Positions 55,251-63,338 of a stretch of DNA of 63,640 nt are shown here, piece after piece. The DNA comes from Pseudonocardia sp. N23 (GTDB lineage Bacteria; Actinomycetota; Actinomycetes; Mycobacteriales; Pseudonocardiaceae). Both the position numbers and the translations under genes were made by a program. Each line of letters opens with the position of its first letter. The first letter of the stretch is position 1. The notes below the pieces were generated by a model, which was not told the DNA's origin, did not search any database, and was given only the letters and a program-made list of their open reading frames with translations. The stretch is from the NCBI RefSeq assembly GCF_002583555.1, contig NZ_BEGX01000012.1, positions 1-63,640 of the forward strand, written 5' to 3'.

Positions 55251-55766
55251 TCATGCGTGCGCCGACCCGTCCGAACAGACGGGGGCGAACACCCAGTACC
55301 GCATCACGACGAACCGCAGCAGGCCGCCGAGCACGCTCGCGGCGGCGACCGTCAGGGCCTCCTCCCACTCGCCGGCGCCCGGGGCCAGCCACCCCAGCAG
55401 CAGGAGCACCACCGAGGAGTAGAACGCGTAGAAGACGACGGTGACCACGTCCTGCACCGAGGCCCGCAGGCGGTGCGCATCGGCGCCGTCGAAGGTGAAG
55501 CGGCGGTTGAGCTCCGTCGTGAGTGCGGTGCTCAGCAGCAGGGCGACGACGTTGGCCGGGACCGGCGACATCCACGTCCGCATGGCGAGGTAGATCAGTG
55601 CGTTGAGGCCCGTCCCGGCGCCGCCGACGACCGCGAACCGGGCGAGCTGGACGAACGTCGGGTGCTGCAGGCGCAGCCACTCGATCCGGCGGGTGAGGGC
55701 GGGCAGCGGCGTCGGCAGGTGCAGACGCGGTCCGCGTCCGCCCTGTTCGATCACGCCGTTCGCCAT
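55251..55766 (-). CDS. GtrA-family membrane protein
   Basis: A 171-residue protein with four membrane helices. FVQLARFAVVGGAGTGLNALIYLAM is helix 1 with the GtrA Gly-rich motif (given in parts), followed by TTELNRRFTF (the conserved Asn-Arg-x-Phe-Thr-Phe), and FVVMRYWVF at the end. GtrA proteins are thought to flip or transfer polyprenyl-linked sugars for cell-wall or surface glycan synthesis. ATG at 55766 with GGGAGGG upstream. No glycosyltransferase is adjacent. Confidence 0.88.
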   Translation of the reverse strand: MANGVIEQGGRGPRLHLPTPLPALTRRIEWLRLQHPTFVQLARFAVVGGAGTGLNALIYLAMRTWMSPVPANVVALLLSTALTTELNRRFTFDGADAHRLRASVQDVVTVVFYAFYSSVVLLLLGWLAPGAGEWEEALTVAAASVLGGLLRFVVMRYWVFAPVCSDGSAHA

Positions 55767-55885
55767 CGTCGCCCTCCCCCCGGTTCAACCGTCGATGACA
55801 GTTTTCCCATTCCCAGGCGGGGGCACGCTCAGTGCGAGCTGTGGATCACCTGTGAGAGGTGTCGGATCACACCCGTCCGGGTGGC

Positions 55886-56428
55886 TCAGACCGTGAAGAA
55901 CACCGTCTCGCCGTCGCCCTGCAACCTGATGTCGAAGCGCAGGTCACCGCGGCCGTGGTCGACTGCGACGAGGGTCGCCCGCCGCGCGGCGGGGACGGCG
56001 GCGAGGACAGGGTCGGCGGCGTTGGCGGCGGTCTCGTCGGGGAAGTAGATGCGCGTGACGACGCGGTCGAGGAGGCCACGGGCGAAGACGCTGACGTCGA
56101 CGTGGGGCGCCTGCCCGTCGACGGGCCCGGGTTTGAGCGTGCGGATCTCCCAGTGGCCGTCTCCGTCGGTGGGGCAGCGGCCGAACCCTCGGAAGCCCGT
56201 GCGCGACGAGGACTCCGGATGGTCGAAATGACCAGCGGGGTCGGCCTGCCAGGTCTCGACGACCGCGTCGAACACGGGCTCACCGGCCCCGTCGAACACG
56301 ATGCCGCCGATGTGGATCGCTCCGGGGGTGTCGTCGGGCACGACGTCGGGGCCGTCGGGCCAGGGCAGGCCCAGCGACAGGAACGGGCCGACGGTCTGCG
56401 ACGGGGTCAGGCCGGGCCGGTCAGTCAT
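55886..56428 (-). CDS. pcaG: protocatechuate 3,4-dioxygenase alpha subunit
   Basis: A 180-residue non-catalytic subunit of the Fe(III) intradiol dioxygenase that opens protocatechuate to beta-carboxymuconate. LTPSQTVGPFLSLGLPW at the N-terminus, VVETWQADPAGHFDHP, FGRCPTDGDGHWEIRTLKPG, APHVDVSVFARGLLDR and TRIYFPDE are all family residues. It keeps the fold but lacks the four metal ligands of the beta chain. ATG at 56428 with GAGGAG; it overlaps the pcaH end by 8 bases, so the two subunits are made together. Confidence 0.95.
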   Translation of the reverse strand: MTDRPGLTPSQTVGPFLSLGLPWPDGPDVVPDDTPGAIHIGGIVFDGAGEPVFDAVVETWQADPAGHFDHPESSSRTGFRGFGRCPTDGDGHWEIRTLKPGPVDGQAPHVDVSVFARGLLDRVVTRIYFPDETAANAADPVLAAVPAARRATLVAVDHGRGDLRFDIRLQGDGETVFFTV

Positions 56429-57137
56429 CGTGGGGCTCCTCGAACGGGGTCTGCTCGCGGCCGCGCAGGACGATGTCCCAGCGGAACGCGAGCGCCCACT
56501 CGGCGCGGGTCGCGTCGAGGTCGAACGACGACACCATCCGCTGCCGGGCGTCGGCGTCGGGCACCGAGTTGAAGATCGGGTCCTGGCCGAACAGCGGGTC
56601 GTCCGGGAAGTACATCTGCGTGACGAGGCGCTGGGCGAACGACGTCCCGAAAAGCGAGAAGTGGATGTGTGCGGGCCGCCAGGCGTTGTGGTGGTTGCCC
56701 CACGGGTAGGCGCCGGGGCGGATCGTGGTGAACGACCAGGTGCCCGTCGAGTCGGTGAGCACCCGGCCGCCGCCGGTGAAGTTCGGGTCGAGCGGGGCGG
56801 GCCAGTTGTCGCGGGCGTGGGCGTAGCGGCCCGCGGCGTTGGCCTGCCAGACCTCGACGAGGGTGTCGGGCACCGGGCGGCCGTCGGAGTCGAGAACCCG
56901 CCCGGAGACGACGATGCGCTGCCCGATCGGCTCGCCGGCGTGCTGGGTGGTGAGGTCGTGGTCCGACGGGCCGATGCGGTCGGCACCCAGCAGCGGGCCG
57001 GTGACCTCGGTGAGCCGATGCGGCAGCAGGACCGGTGGCTGCGCCGGCGCGCGCAGCCCGGCGCTGCGGTACGCGGAGTACGCCAGCGGCGGATGCGTCC
57101 CGTCGGGCGGGAGGGAGAAGGGGGCGGGGCGGCTCAT
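56421..57137 (-). CDS. pcaH: protocatechuate 3,4-dioxygenase beta subunit
   Basis: A 238-residue catalytic subunit. The four Fe(III) ligands can be assigned by comparison with the Pseudomonas enzyme: Tyr105 (AGRYAHARD), Tyr144 (PGAYPWGN), His157 and His159 (RPAHIHF). LVEVWQANAAG, DPNFTGGGRVLTDS and VTQMYFPDDPLF also match. ATG at 57137 with GGAGGT upstream; overlaps the pobA stop (ATGA). Reaction: protocatechuate plus O2 to 3-carboxy-cis,cis-muconate. Later pathway genes (pcaB, pcaC/L, pcaD) are not in this window. Confidence 0.95.
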   Translation of the reverse strand: MSRPAPFSLPPDGTHPPLAYSAYRSAGLRAPAQPPVLLPHRLTEVTGPLLGADRIGPSDHDLTTQHAGEPIGQRIVVSGRVLDSDGRPVPDTLVEVWQANAAGRYAHARDNWPAPLDPNFTGGGRVLTDSTGTWSFTTIRPGAYPWGNHHNAWRPAHIHFSLFGTSFAQRLVTQMYFPDDPLFGQDPIFNSVPDADARQRMVSSFDLDATRAEWALAFRWDIVLRGREQTPFEEPHDD

Positions 57138-58315
57138 GCGGGACCTCCGTGCGGCAGTCCGGTGTAGTTCTCGGCGAGGCTGGTGGCCGCGGCCCGCGAC
57201 GACACCGTGTAGCGCAGCTGCGAGAGCTGCAGGGCGCGGCCGAACGCGTCGCCGTGCTCGGTGTCGGGGCCGTAGCGGTGCAGCATCGTCGTCATGAAGG
57301 AGGAGAAGTGCTCCGCCCGCCACACCCGGCGCAGACAGGTCGCGGAGTAGGCGTCCACACCCGTCGTCGACCCGCGGCGCAGCAGGTCCTCGAGCGCGTC
57401 GGCGAGGACGGCGACGTCGGCGACCGCGAGGTTCATGCCCTTCGCGCCGGTCGGCGGGACGATGTGGGCGGCGTCGCCCGCGAGGAACAGCCGGCCGTGC
57501 CGCATGGGTTCGGCGACCATGCTGCGCATCCCGGTGACCGACGGCCGCTCCACGAACGGGCCCTCGTTGATCGCCAGACCGGCCAGCCGCGCGCCCAGCT
57601 CGTCCCAGATCCGCGCATCCGACCAGCGCGCGGCGTCCTCGTCGGCGGGAACCTGCAGGTAGAGACGGGTGACCTCGGGGCTGCGCATCGAGTAGAGAGC
57701 GAACCCGCGGTCGGAGCCCGAGTAGACGAGCTCGTCGCGAGTGGGTGCGGCCTTCGCGAGGACGCCGAGCCAGCCGAACGGGTGGGTGCGCTCGACGACG
57801 GTCGGGGCGAAGGCGCGGCGGCTGACGCCGTGGAAGCCGTCGCAGCCGGCGACGACGTCGCACTCGAGCTCGCGGACGATGCCGGCGGTGTCGGTGAAGG
57901 TGATCGAGGGCCGGTCGGTGGTGAGGTTGTGCAGGGCGACGTCGGCGGCCTCGAACTCGATCGTGCCGCCGTCGCGCAGCCGGGCGGCGATCAGGTCCTT
58001 CACGACCTCCTGCTGCCCGTAGACGACGATGCCGCGACCGACGAGGTCGGCGAAGTCGATGCGGTGCAGCGTGTCGTCGAACAGCAGGGAGATGCCGTCG
58101 TGGGGCATGCCCTGGGCGTCCATCCGGTCGCCGACCTCCTCGGCGCGCAGCAGCTCGGCGGTCGGGTGCTCGAGGACACCGGCGCGCACCCGTTGCTCGA
58201 CGTAGGTGCGGCCGCGGGCCTCGACCACCACCGAGTCGACGCCTCGCCGGGCCAGCAGGTGCGACAGCAGCAGGCCGGCGGGCCCGGCGCCGACGATCCC
58301 GACCTGGGTCCGCAT
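57134..58315 (-). CDS. pobA: 4-hydroxybenzoate 3-monooxygenase
   Basis: A 393-residue FAD hydroxylase converting 4-hydroxybenzoate to protocatechuate with NAD(P)H and O2. GAGPAG (residues 9-14) binds FAD; AGCDGFHGVSR is the DG motif; FLAGDAAHIVPPTGAKGMN the second FAD motif. RVRAGVLEH is typical of PobA. ATG at 58315. It is the promoter-proximal gene of pobA-pcaH-pcaG, linked by four- and eight-base overlaps, so product passes directly to the dioxygenase. Divergent from the IclR regulator. Confidence 0.95.
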   Translation of the reverse strand: MRTQVGIVGAGPAGLLLSHLLARRGVDSVVVEARGRTYVEQRVRAGVLEHPTAELLRAEEVGDRMDAQGMPHDGISLLFDDTLHRIDFADLVGRGIVVYGQQEVVKDLIAARLRDGGTIEFEAADVALHNLTTDRPSITFTDTAGIVRELECDVVAGCDGFHGVSRRAFAPTVVERTHPFGWLGVLAKAAPTRDELVYSGSDRGFALYSMRSPEVTRLYLQVPADEDAARWSDARIWDELGARLAGLAINEGPFVERPSVTGMRSMVAEPMRHGRLFLAGDAAHIVPPTGAKGMNLAVADVAVLADALEDLLRRGSTTGVDAYSATCLRRVWRAEHFSSFMTTMLHRYGPDTEHGDAFGRALQLSQLRYTVSSRAAATSLAENYTGLPHGGPA

Positions 58316-58356
58316 CCGCCCGAGCCTGGTGTCCGTGCGCTCCCGACTCGACCGCG

Positions 58357-58373
58357 CTTCCGCTGAACGGAAG
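58357..58373. promoter_or_regulatory. IclR-type operator between pobA and its regulator
   Basis: CTTCCG-CTGAA-CGGAAG, a 6-bp-arm palindrome within the 67-base divergent region and only 9 bases before the regulator start. It resembles the TTCCG/CGGAA arms common for IclR proteins. Confidence 0.65.
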
Positions 58374-58382
58374 GATGGACGG

Positions 58383-59132
58383 GTGCCGACGGTGACCGCG
58401 CGAGTCCTCGACGTGCTGGCGGCGTTCAGCGCCGACCGGCCGCGGCTCACGCTGTCCGAGCTGGCCGCCCGCGCGGGGCTGCCGTTGAGCACCGCGCACC
58501 GCCTCGTCGGCGAGCTGACGGCGTGGGGTGCGCTCGAACGCGGCGACGACGGCCGCTACCACGTGGGCCTGCGGTTGTGGGAGGTCGCCGCGCTGGCCCC
58601 GCGGGGCCTGGGGCTGCGCGAGACCGCGATGCCGTTCCTGGAGGACCTCTACGAGGTGACGCGGCAGAACGTCCAGCTCGCGGTGCTCGACGGCACGGAG
58701 GTCGTGTACGTCGAGCGGCTGGCCGGCCGGTCGTCGGTACACGTGTTCACCCGCGTCGGGGGGCGGCTGCCGCTGCACGCGACGGGCGTCGGCCTGGTGC
58801 TCCTCGCTCACGCCGACCCCGGGCTGCGCGAACGGGTGCTGGCGGCACCGCTGCGGCGCTACACGGCGAAGACGGTGTGTGACCCGGCCGAGCTGCGCCG
58901 GATGCTCGCCGACGTCCGCACCACCGGGGTCGCGATCAGCGACGGTCAGATCGAGCTGATCTCGCTCAGCGTCGCGGCGCCGGTGCGGGGCCCGAACGGT
59001 GACGTGGTGGCGGCACTGTCCGTCGTGGTCCCGTCGGACGGCACGAACCCGCACTCGTTCGTGCCCGCCGTCCGCGCCACCGCCCGCGGCATCTCACGCG
59101 CCCTGGCCGCGAGTGAGCATCACTTTCAGTGA
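58383..59132 (+). CDS. IclR-family regulator of the pob/pca operon
   Basis: A 249-residue regulator: winged HTH (LTLSELAARAGLPLSTAHRLVGEL, given in parts: LTLSELAARAGLP and STAHRLVGEL) and a GAF-like effector domain from about 70 (VQLAVLDGTEVVYVERL, GRLPLHATGVGLVLLAH, VAISDGQIELISLSVAAPV). Proteins of this type (PcaR/PobR-like) act with 4-hydroxybenzoate or protocatechuate-derived effectors. GTG at 58383, divergent from pobA. The adjacent palindrome fits autoregulation. Confidence 0.9.
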   Translation: MPTVTARVLDVLAAFSADRPRLTLSELAARAGLPLSTAHRLVGELTAWGALERGDDGRYHVGLRLWEVAALAPRGLGLRETAMPFLEDLYEVTRQNVQLAVLDGTEVVYVERLAGRSSVHVFTRVGGRLPLHATGVGLVLLAHADPGLRERVLAAPLRRYTAKTVCDPAELRRMLADVRTTGVAISDGQIELISLSVAAPVRGPNGDVVAALSVVVPSDGTNPHSFVPAVRATARGISRALAASEHHFQ

Positions 59133-59396
59133 TCGCACGCCTCTCGTCGCGTCACCGTACGTGTCGAGAAGTCGTCGAGATGTCCGATTCCATCAGAGGT
59201 AGAGTGACCTGGGTCATAGTCGAGCAGATCTCGTAACCCCTTCGAGTGGCCCTCGTTGGAGTGATCGACGCGGTGATACTCACCGCCCTTCCCCCACCGG
59301 AGCCGACCGCGACACCGAACTCCCACGTTCGTCCACAATGGACGAACGGTCGGACGCGGAACGACCGGTGATGCGAGATCACGAGGAGAACGTCGG
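59133..59396 (+). other. upstream region of the repeat protein, with three inverted repeats
   Basis: No gene. Three inverted repeats are present: TGACCTGGGTCA (59205-59216, perfect), GCGGTGA-TAC-TCACCGC (59270-59286), and CGTTCGTCC-ACAAT-GGACGAACG (59326-59348, 9-bp arms). TAGAGT at 59200-59205 could be a -10. A GAGGAG ribosome site lies at about 59381. The last repeat is in the probable 5' leader and could be an RNA hairpin. Confidence 0.6.
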
Positions 59397-60185
59397 ATGC
59401 AGATCACCAAGACCGCCCGCCGCGCCGCCGTCGGTGCCGTCATCGCCCTGCCGCTCGTCCTCGGCGTTCCGGGCGTCGCGTTCGCAGGCGACAGCGGCGG
59501 TCACGGCGGTCACGGCAACGGCGGCGGCCACAACGGCGGCGGCCACGGCGGTCACGACGGTGGCGGCCACGGCGGTCACGACGGTGGCGGTCACGACGGC
59601 GGCGGCAACGGCGGCGGCCGCGGCGACGACTGCGACGGCTCGCAGACCGCCGCGCAGGGCGGCGGCCTCGCCGACGTCACCGCCGCGGTGAACCCGGCCC
59701 TCAACGTCGGCAACATCCTCAACCTGTTCGGCACCCAGGCGCAGAACGCCCAGGCGAACAACAACACCAACTCCGGCATCCAGCAGTTCGGCTGCGGCGA
59801 CGGCGGCCAGGGCGCCTTCCAGGCAGGAGACGTCGTCTCCGCGCTGGTGGGCGTGAACCCGGCCGCGAACGTCGGCAACATCGGCAACGTCGGCGGCACT
59901 CAGATCCAGAACGCCGAGGCCACTAACAACACCAACTCGGGTGTCCAGCAGGTCGCCTCCGGCCGGCACCAGAGCGGCGACGACGACCGCCGCGGCGGCC
60001 GCCACCACCGCGGCGGCAACGACGGCGGCGACCAGACCGCCGTGCAGGGCCCGAAGCTGATCGGCATCGACGCCGACATCTCACCGGCGCTGAACGTCGG
60101 CAACATCCTCAACCTCGGTGGCACGCAGCTGCAGAACGCGAACGCCGCCAACAACAGCAACTCGGGTGTTCAGCAGGCGCGCTGA
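59397..60185 (+). CDS. secreted Gly/His-rich protein with three 48-residue Asn/Gln repeats
   Basis: A 262-residue exported protein. Signal peptide 1-30 (cleavage after AFA). Residues 31-80 are HGGH/GGGHDGG repeats that could bind metal. Three repeats of exactly 48 residues follow at 83-130, 138-185 and 213-260, each containing NPALNVGNI-type, GTQ-x-QNA and NN-x-NSG-x-QQ signatures (for example GTQLQNANAANNSNSGVQQ). The regular Asn/Gln spacing suggests stacked beta-strands as in curli- or ice-binding-type solenoids; that is inference. I do not recognise a named family. Cys79 and Cys133 are the only mature-region cysteines. Likely cell-surface or matrix component. Confidence 0.8.
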   Translation: MQITKTARRAAVGAVIALPLVLGVPGVAFAGDSGGHGGHGNGGGHNGGGHGGHDGGGHGGHDGGGHDGGGNGGGRGDDCDGSQTAAQGGGLADVTAAVNPALNVGNILNLFGTQAQNAQANNNTNSGIQQFGCGDGGQGAFQAGDVVSALVGVNPAANVGNIGNVGGTQIQNAEATNNTNSGVQQVASGRHQSGDDDRRGGRHHRGGNDGGDQTAVQGPKLIGIDADISPALNVGNILNLGGTQLQNANAANNSNSGVQQAR

Positions 60186-60220
60186 CACACCCTCGCCGGC
60201 GGCGGCGGGGGCCGACGCCT

Positions 60221-60260
60221 GAGAAGGGCGGTGATCGCTTCGGCGGTCACCGCCCTTCTC
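60221..60260. terminator. hairpin between convergent genes
   Basis: GAGAAGGGCGGTGA and TCACCGCCCTTCTC form a perfect 14-bp stem with a 12-base loop between the repeat-protein gene and cinA. Confidence 0.85.
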
Positions 60261-60264
60261 CTCG

Positions 60265-61554
60265 TCACGACGGGCGCGGTCGCACCGCCCGCAGGATCAG
60301 GTGCATCGCCGTGTCCACCGACCGCTCCCGGATGTCGGCCCGGCTGCCCCGCAGCCGCGGATCGCGCGCCAGGACCGTGCCGTCGGCCGTCGTCACGCAG
60401 AAGCAGACGTACCCCACCGGCTTCGCCTCCGTGCCCCCACCCGGACCCGCGACCCCGGTGATGCCCACGCCCACGTCGGCCCCGAAACGGTCCCGTGCCC
60501 CGTCGGCCAGCGCCCGCGCCACCTCCGGCGACACCGCGCCGTGCACCGCGATCATCTCCGCCGGCACCCCGAGCAGCGACGTCTTCGCCTCGTTCGAGTA
60601 GGCGACGACGCCGCCCGCAACATAGGCCGACGACCCCGCCCGGTCGACCAACCGCCCCGCCAGCAGCCCCCCCGTGCAGGACTCCCCCGTCGCGACCGTG
60701 AACCCGGCGTCCAGCAGGGCCTGCGCCACCAGCTCGTCGACCGTCGTGCCCTCCGCCGACACCAGGTTGCGGGCGTGCCGCTCCACGAGCAGCCCGGCCA
60801 GCGTCTCGGCCGCGGCCTCCGCGCCCGGCCGGGGCCGCAGGTCGACCTCCAGCTCCGACCGCCGCAGGCACGTCCCCACCTCGACGCCCGAGGTGTCCAG
60901 CGAGCCCTCGACCTCCCGCAACGTCGCCGCGATCTCCGACTCCGGCAGCCCGAAGAACCGCAGCAGCCGCGCGTTCGCAGGCGGGACGGTCGCCAGCAGC
61001 TCCGCCGACGCGGGCGACGCCAGTGCCGCGGGCCACATCCCCTGCAGCTCCCGCGGCGGGCCCGGCAGCACCACCACCAGCGGCCCACCAGGCCGGTCGA
61101 CCACGAGCCCCGGCGCCGTCCCCACCGGCGGCAACGCCGTCGCACCCCGCGGGACCAGCGCCTGCTTGCGCGTCGCCATGTCCAGCGCGGGACCCGCGAA
61201 CCCGGTGCGCGCGCCCCAGTCGGACAGGATCTCCTCGATCCGGACGCGCATCGCCTCGTCGGGCTCCAGCTCCACCCCGGCGAACCCGGCCACCACCTCG
61301 GCCGTCAGGTCGTCGGCGGTCGGACCCAGACCACCACTGGTCACGACGAGCGCCACCCCCGCGCCGGCCAGGAAGTCCAGGGCCCGCAGCAGGTCGCCCG
61401 GCCGGTCCCCCACCGCGACGACGTGCGCGACCTCGAACCCCAGATCCGCCAGCTGCCGGGCCAGCCACGGCCCGTTCGCGTCACTGATCGCACCCGTCAG
61501 CAGCTCGCTGCCCGTCACCACGATCCCGGCGCGCGGCCGGCCACCTTCACCCAT
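60265..61554 (-). CDS. cinA: CinA-family nicotinamide-nucleotide amidohydrolase/pyrophosphatase
   Basis: A 429-residue two-domain protein. The N-terminal MoCF-like (COG1058) domain about 1-170 has GIVVTGSELLTGAISDANGPWLA, TSGGLGPTADDLTAE and VLPGPPRELQGMW; the C-terminal CinA domain from about 265 has VATGESCTGGLLAGRL, VVAYSNEAKTSLLGV, GITGVAGPGGGTEAKPVGYV. Such enzymes deamidate NMN and hydrolyse ADP-ribose in NAD salvage. Start at the ATG 61554. Length agrees with the full-size family. Confidence 0.92.
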   Translation of the reverse strand: MGEGGRPRAGIVVTGSELLTGAISDANGPWLARQLADLGFEVAHVVAVGDRPGDLLRALDFLAGAGVALVVTSGGLGPTADDLTAEVVAGFAGVELEPDEAMRVRIEEILSDWGARTGFAGPALDMATRKQALVPRGATALPPVGTAPGLVVDRPGGPLVVVLPGPPRELQGMWPAALASPASAELLATVPPANARLLRFFGLPESEIAATLREVEGSLDTSGVEVGTCLRRSELEVDLRPRPGAEAAAETLAGLLVERHARNLVSAEGTTVDELVAQALLDAGFTVATGESCTGGLLAGRLVDRAGSSAYVAGGVVAYSNEAKTSLLGVPAEMIAVHGAVSPEVARALADGARDRFGADVGVGITGVAGPGGGTEAKPVGYVCFCVTTADGTVLARDPRLRGSRADIRERSVDTAMHLILRAVRPRPS

Positions 61555-61588
61555 GAGGGAACCGTAAACGCACGAGGGGACCGGAGCG

Positions 61589-61885
61589 TCAGGCGTCCTT
61601 GCGGCCCGTCACCCACTGGGCGTCGCTCATCCGCAGCACCGCCGCGATCTGCGACTGCATCGGGTTCGACACCCCCGAGGCCGGATAGTCGGCCTTCGAC
61701 GGGCTCGCCTCCCGCACCGTCGCGGCGAACCCGGCCGCGGTCAGCACACCGCCGACGACCGCGACCGTGCCGACGGCGCGGCGGCGGAACCGGGTGGCGG
61801 GAGCGACCTCGACCCCGGCGGCGGCCGGGCCGGCAGCGGCGGCGGCGGCGGTCGGGGCGTTGGTGGCAGCGGTCGTGGCGGCCAT
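61589..61885 (-). CDS. small single-pass membrane protein of unknown function
   Basis: A 98-residue protein: Ala/Thr-rich N-terminus, FRRRAVG, one membrane helix (about 38-57, TVAVVGGVLTAAGFAATV), and an outer tail ending DAQWVTGRKDA. No recognised domain. ATG at 61885 with AGGAG upstream. It lies 34 bases upstream of cinA on the same strand and divergent from the response regulator. Could be a small signalling or stress-related membrane protein; no further evidence. Confidence 0.65.
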   Translation of the reverse strand: MAATTAATNAPTAAAAAAGPAAAGVEVAPATRFRRRAVGTVAVVGGVLTAAGFAATVREASPSKADYPASGVSNPMQSQIAAVLRMSDAQWVTGRKDA

Positions 61886-62067
61886 CGTGAGCTCCTGGGG
61901 GTCTCGGTGGTCCCGGTGGGGGTCGTTCGTTCCGGGGACCACCCTGCCGCCGCGACGGCTCCCACCCGACCCTGCAACCATGCCGATCCCGGCGTCCACC
62001 CCGCCCGACCCCCGGGGTGTGGCCACCACACCTGTGGATTGCAGGAGGCTTCCCTAGAGTTGGGGGT
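61886..62067. other. divergent promoter region before the response regulator
   Basis: A 182-base region without a gene. TAGAGT at 62055-62060 is a good -10; transcription would start at or next to the GTG at 62068, so the regulator mRNA is probably leaderless. No clear -35. Confidence 0.5.
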
Positions 62068-62727
62068 GTGACGATCAGTGTGGTTCTGGCCGAGGACAAC
62101 GCGCTGCTGCGCCACGGGCTCGTCCGGCTCGTCGGCGCCGACCCCGACCTCGAGCTCGTCGGCTCCGCCGCCGACCTCCCCTCCCTGCGCGAGCTCGTCG
62201 ACGAGCACGCACCGCAGGTCGTCGTCACCGACATCCGGATGCCCCCCACCAACACCGACGAAGGCATCGCCTTCGCCGCCGACCTGCGCACCAGCAGCCC
62301 CGACACCGGCGTCGTCCTGCTCAGCCAGTACGCCGAGGCGACCTACGCGCTCAAGCTCCTCGCCGAGGGCACCGCGCGGCGCGGGTACCTGCTCAAGGAA
62401 CGCGTCGCCGACGGCGCCGAGCTCAACGAGGCCATCCACCGCGTCGCCGGTGGCGGCTCCGTCATCGATCCCACCGTCATCGAGGGCCTCGTCGCCGCCC
62501 AGCGCGCCAAGCCCTCCGAGCTCGACAAGCTGACCCCCCGTGAGCTCGAGGTCCTCGGCGAGATGGCGCAGGGCAAGGCCAACGCCTCCATTGCCGCCGC
62601 CCTCGTCCTCTCCGAGCGCGCGATCGAGAAGCACACGAACTCGATCTTCTCCAAGCTCGGTCTCTCCGAGGAGCGCGACCTCAACCGCCGCGTCAGTGCC
62701 GTCCTGGTCTACCTGCAGAACTCGTGA
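62068..62727 (+). CDS. NarL/FixJ-family response regulator without adjacent kinase
   Basis: A 219-residue regulator. Receiver domain 1-125: acidic pocket Glu-Asp (AEDN), phosphoacceptor Asp in VVTDIRMPP, Ser and Lys switch residues (LLSQY, LLKERV). C-terminal LuxR HTH: LTPRELEVLGEMAQGKANASIAAAL and VLSERAIEKHTNSIFSKLGL (parts). GTG at 62068 directly after a -10 element, so leaderless. No histidine kinase is present on either side within the window. An internal insertion (TNTDEG) after the phosphoacceptor is common in the actinobacterial group. Confidence 0.92.
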   Translation: MTISVVLAEDNALLRHGLVRLVGADPDLELVGSAADLPSLRELVDEHAPQVVVTDIRMPPTNTDEGIAFAADLRTSSPDTGVVLLSQYAEATYALKLLAEGTARRGYLLKERVADGAELNEAIHRVAGGGSVIDPTVIEGLVAAQRAKPSELDKLTPRELEVLGEMAQGKANASIAAALVLSERAIEKHTNSIFSKLGLSEERDLNRRVSAVLVYLQNS

Positions 62728-62738
62728 TCGATCAACAT

Positions 62739-62829
62739 CTCGTGCCTGGGCGCTCCGAGGTCGACCGGCTTCGCCCCGGAGACCGGCGAGCAGGTGTTCG
62801 ACCTCGGCTCCGTCCGTGCACGGCACGAG
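62739..62829 (+). terminator. nested inverted repeats after the response regulator
   Basis: Outer arms CTCGTGCC (62739-62746) and GGCACGAG (62822-62829), inner arms CCGAGGTCGA (62755-62764) and TCGACCTCGG (62798-62807). Together they can fold as a long stem beginning 12 bases after the stop codon; a terminator is likely. Confidence 0.6.
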
Positions 62830-62957
62830 GCGCGACCGGGGCGCGGGGCGCGGACCGACCTGCGTAAGGAAGACGCCTGACCGCGGCTGCAGCCGTAACG
62901 TCTCCGGCACCCCACGCGAACAGGCCGTGTCGGGCCGAACGAACACCGGGAGCGAAC

Positions 62958-63338
62958 GTGCCGATCCGCGCCGCAGTGCTCGTCCTCGCGCTGGTCGCCG
63001 TCACCGGGCTGGCCGCCTGCGGCACACCGGGTTCTCCTCCGGAGACGACCGTGACCGTCACCGCCCCGGCCGCCGGCGACGACGCTCCCCAGCCCCGCAC
63101 TCCCACGTCGACGACGGCCGCGACCCTCACGATCCCCGACCTCGTCGGGAAGAACGGTGCGATCGCCGAGAACGCCCTGACGCAGCTGGGCTTCACCCAG
63201 GTCCGGCTCGCCGCCGACCCGAGGTCGGGCCGCTCCGTCGTCGTACTCCCGGAGAACTGGACCGTCACCGCGGTCGAGCCCGCCGCCGGCACCGCCGTCC
63301 CGACGACGCAGCTCGTCGTCGTCACGCTGACGAAGTAG
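62958..63338 (+). CDS. lipoprotein with a PASTA-like domain
   Basis: A 126-residue secreted lipoprotein. Signal peptide ends in the lipobox LAAC (Cys21 lipidated), followed by a Thr/Pro-rich linker (about 25-55) and a single PASTA-like domain: IPDLVGKNGAIAENALTQLGF, then VTAVEPAAGTAVPTTQLVVVTLTK (in parts), which begins and ends like penicillin-binding-protein/Ser-Thr-kinase PASTA repeats that bind muropeptides. GTG at 62958 with GGGAGCG upstream. Probably a small wall-associated sensor or ligand-binding protein. Confidence 0.8.
   Translation: MPIRAAVLVLALVAVTGLAACGTPGSPPETTVTVTAPAAGDDAPQPRTPTSTTAATLTIPDLVGKNGAIAENALTQLGFTQVRLAADPRSGRSVVVLPENWTVTAVEPAAGTAVPTTQLVVVTLTK

Noticed and set aside
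59500..59640. GGCGGTCACGACGG-like DNA repeats as a regulatory satellite
   Set aside because: They are codon repeats of the Gly/His-rich region of the secreted protein and need no separate explanation.
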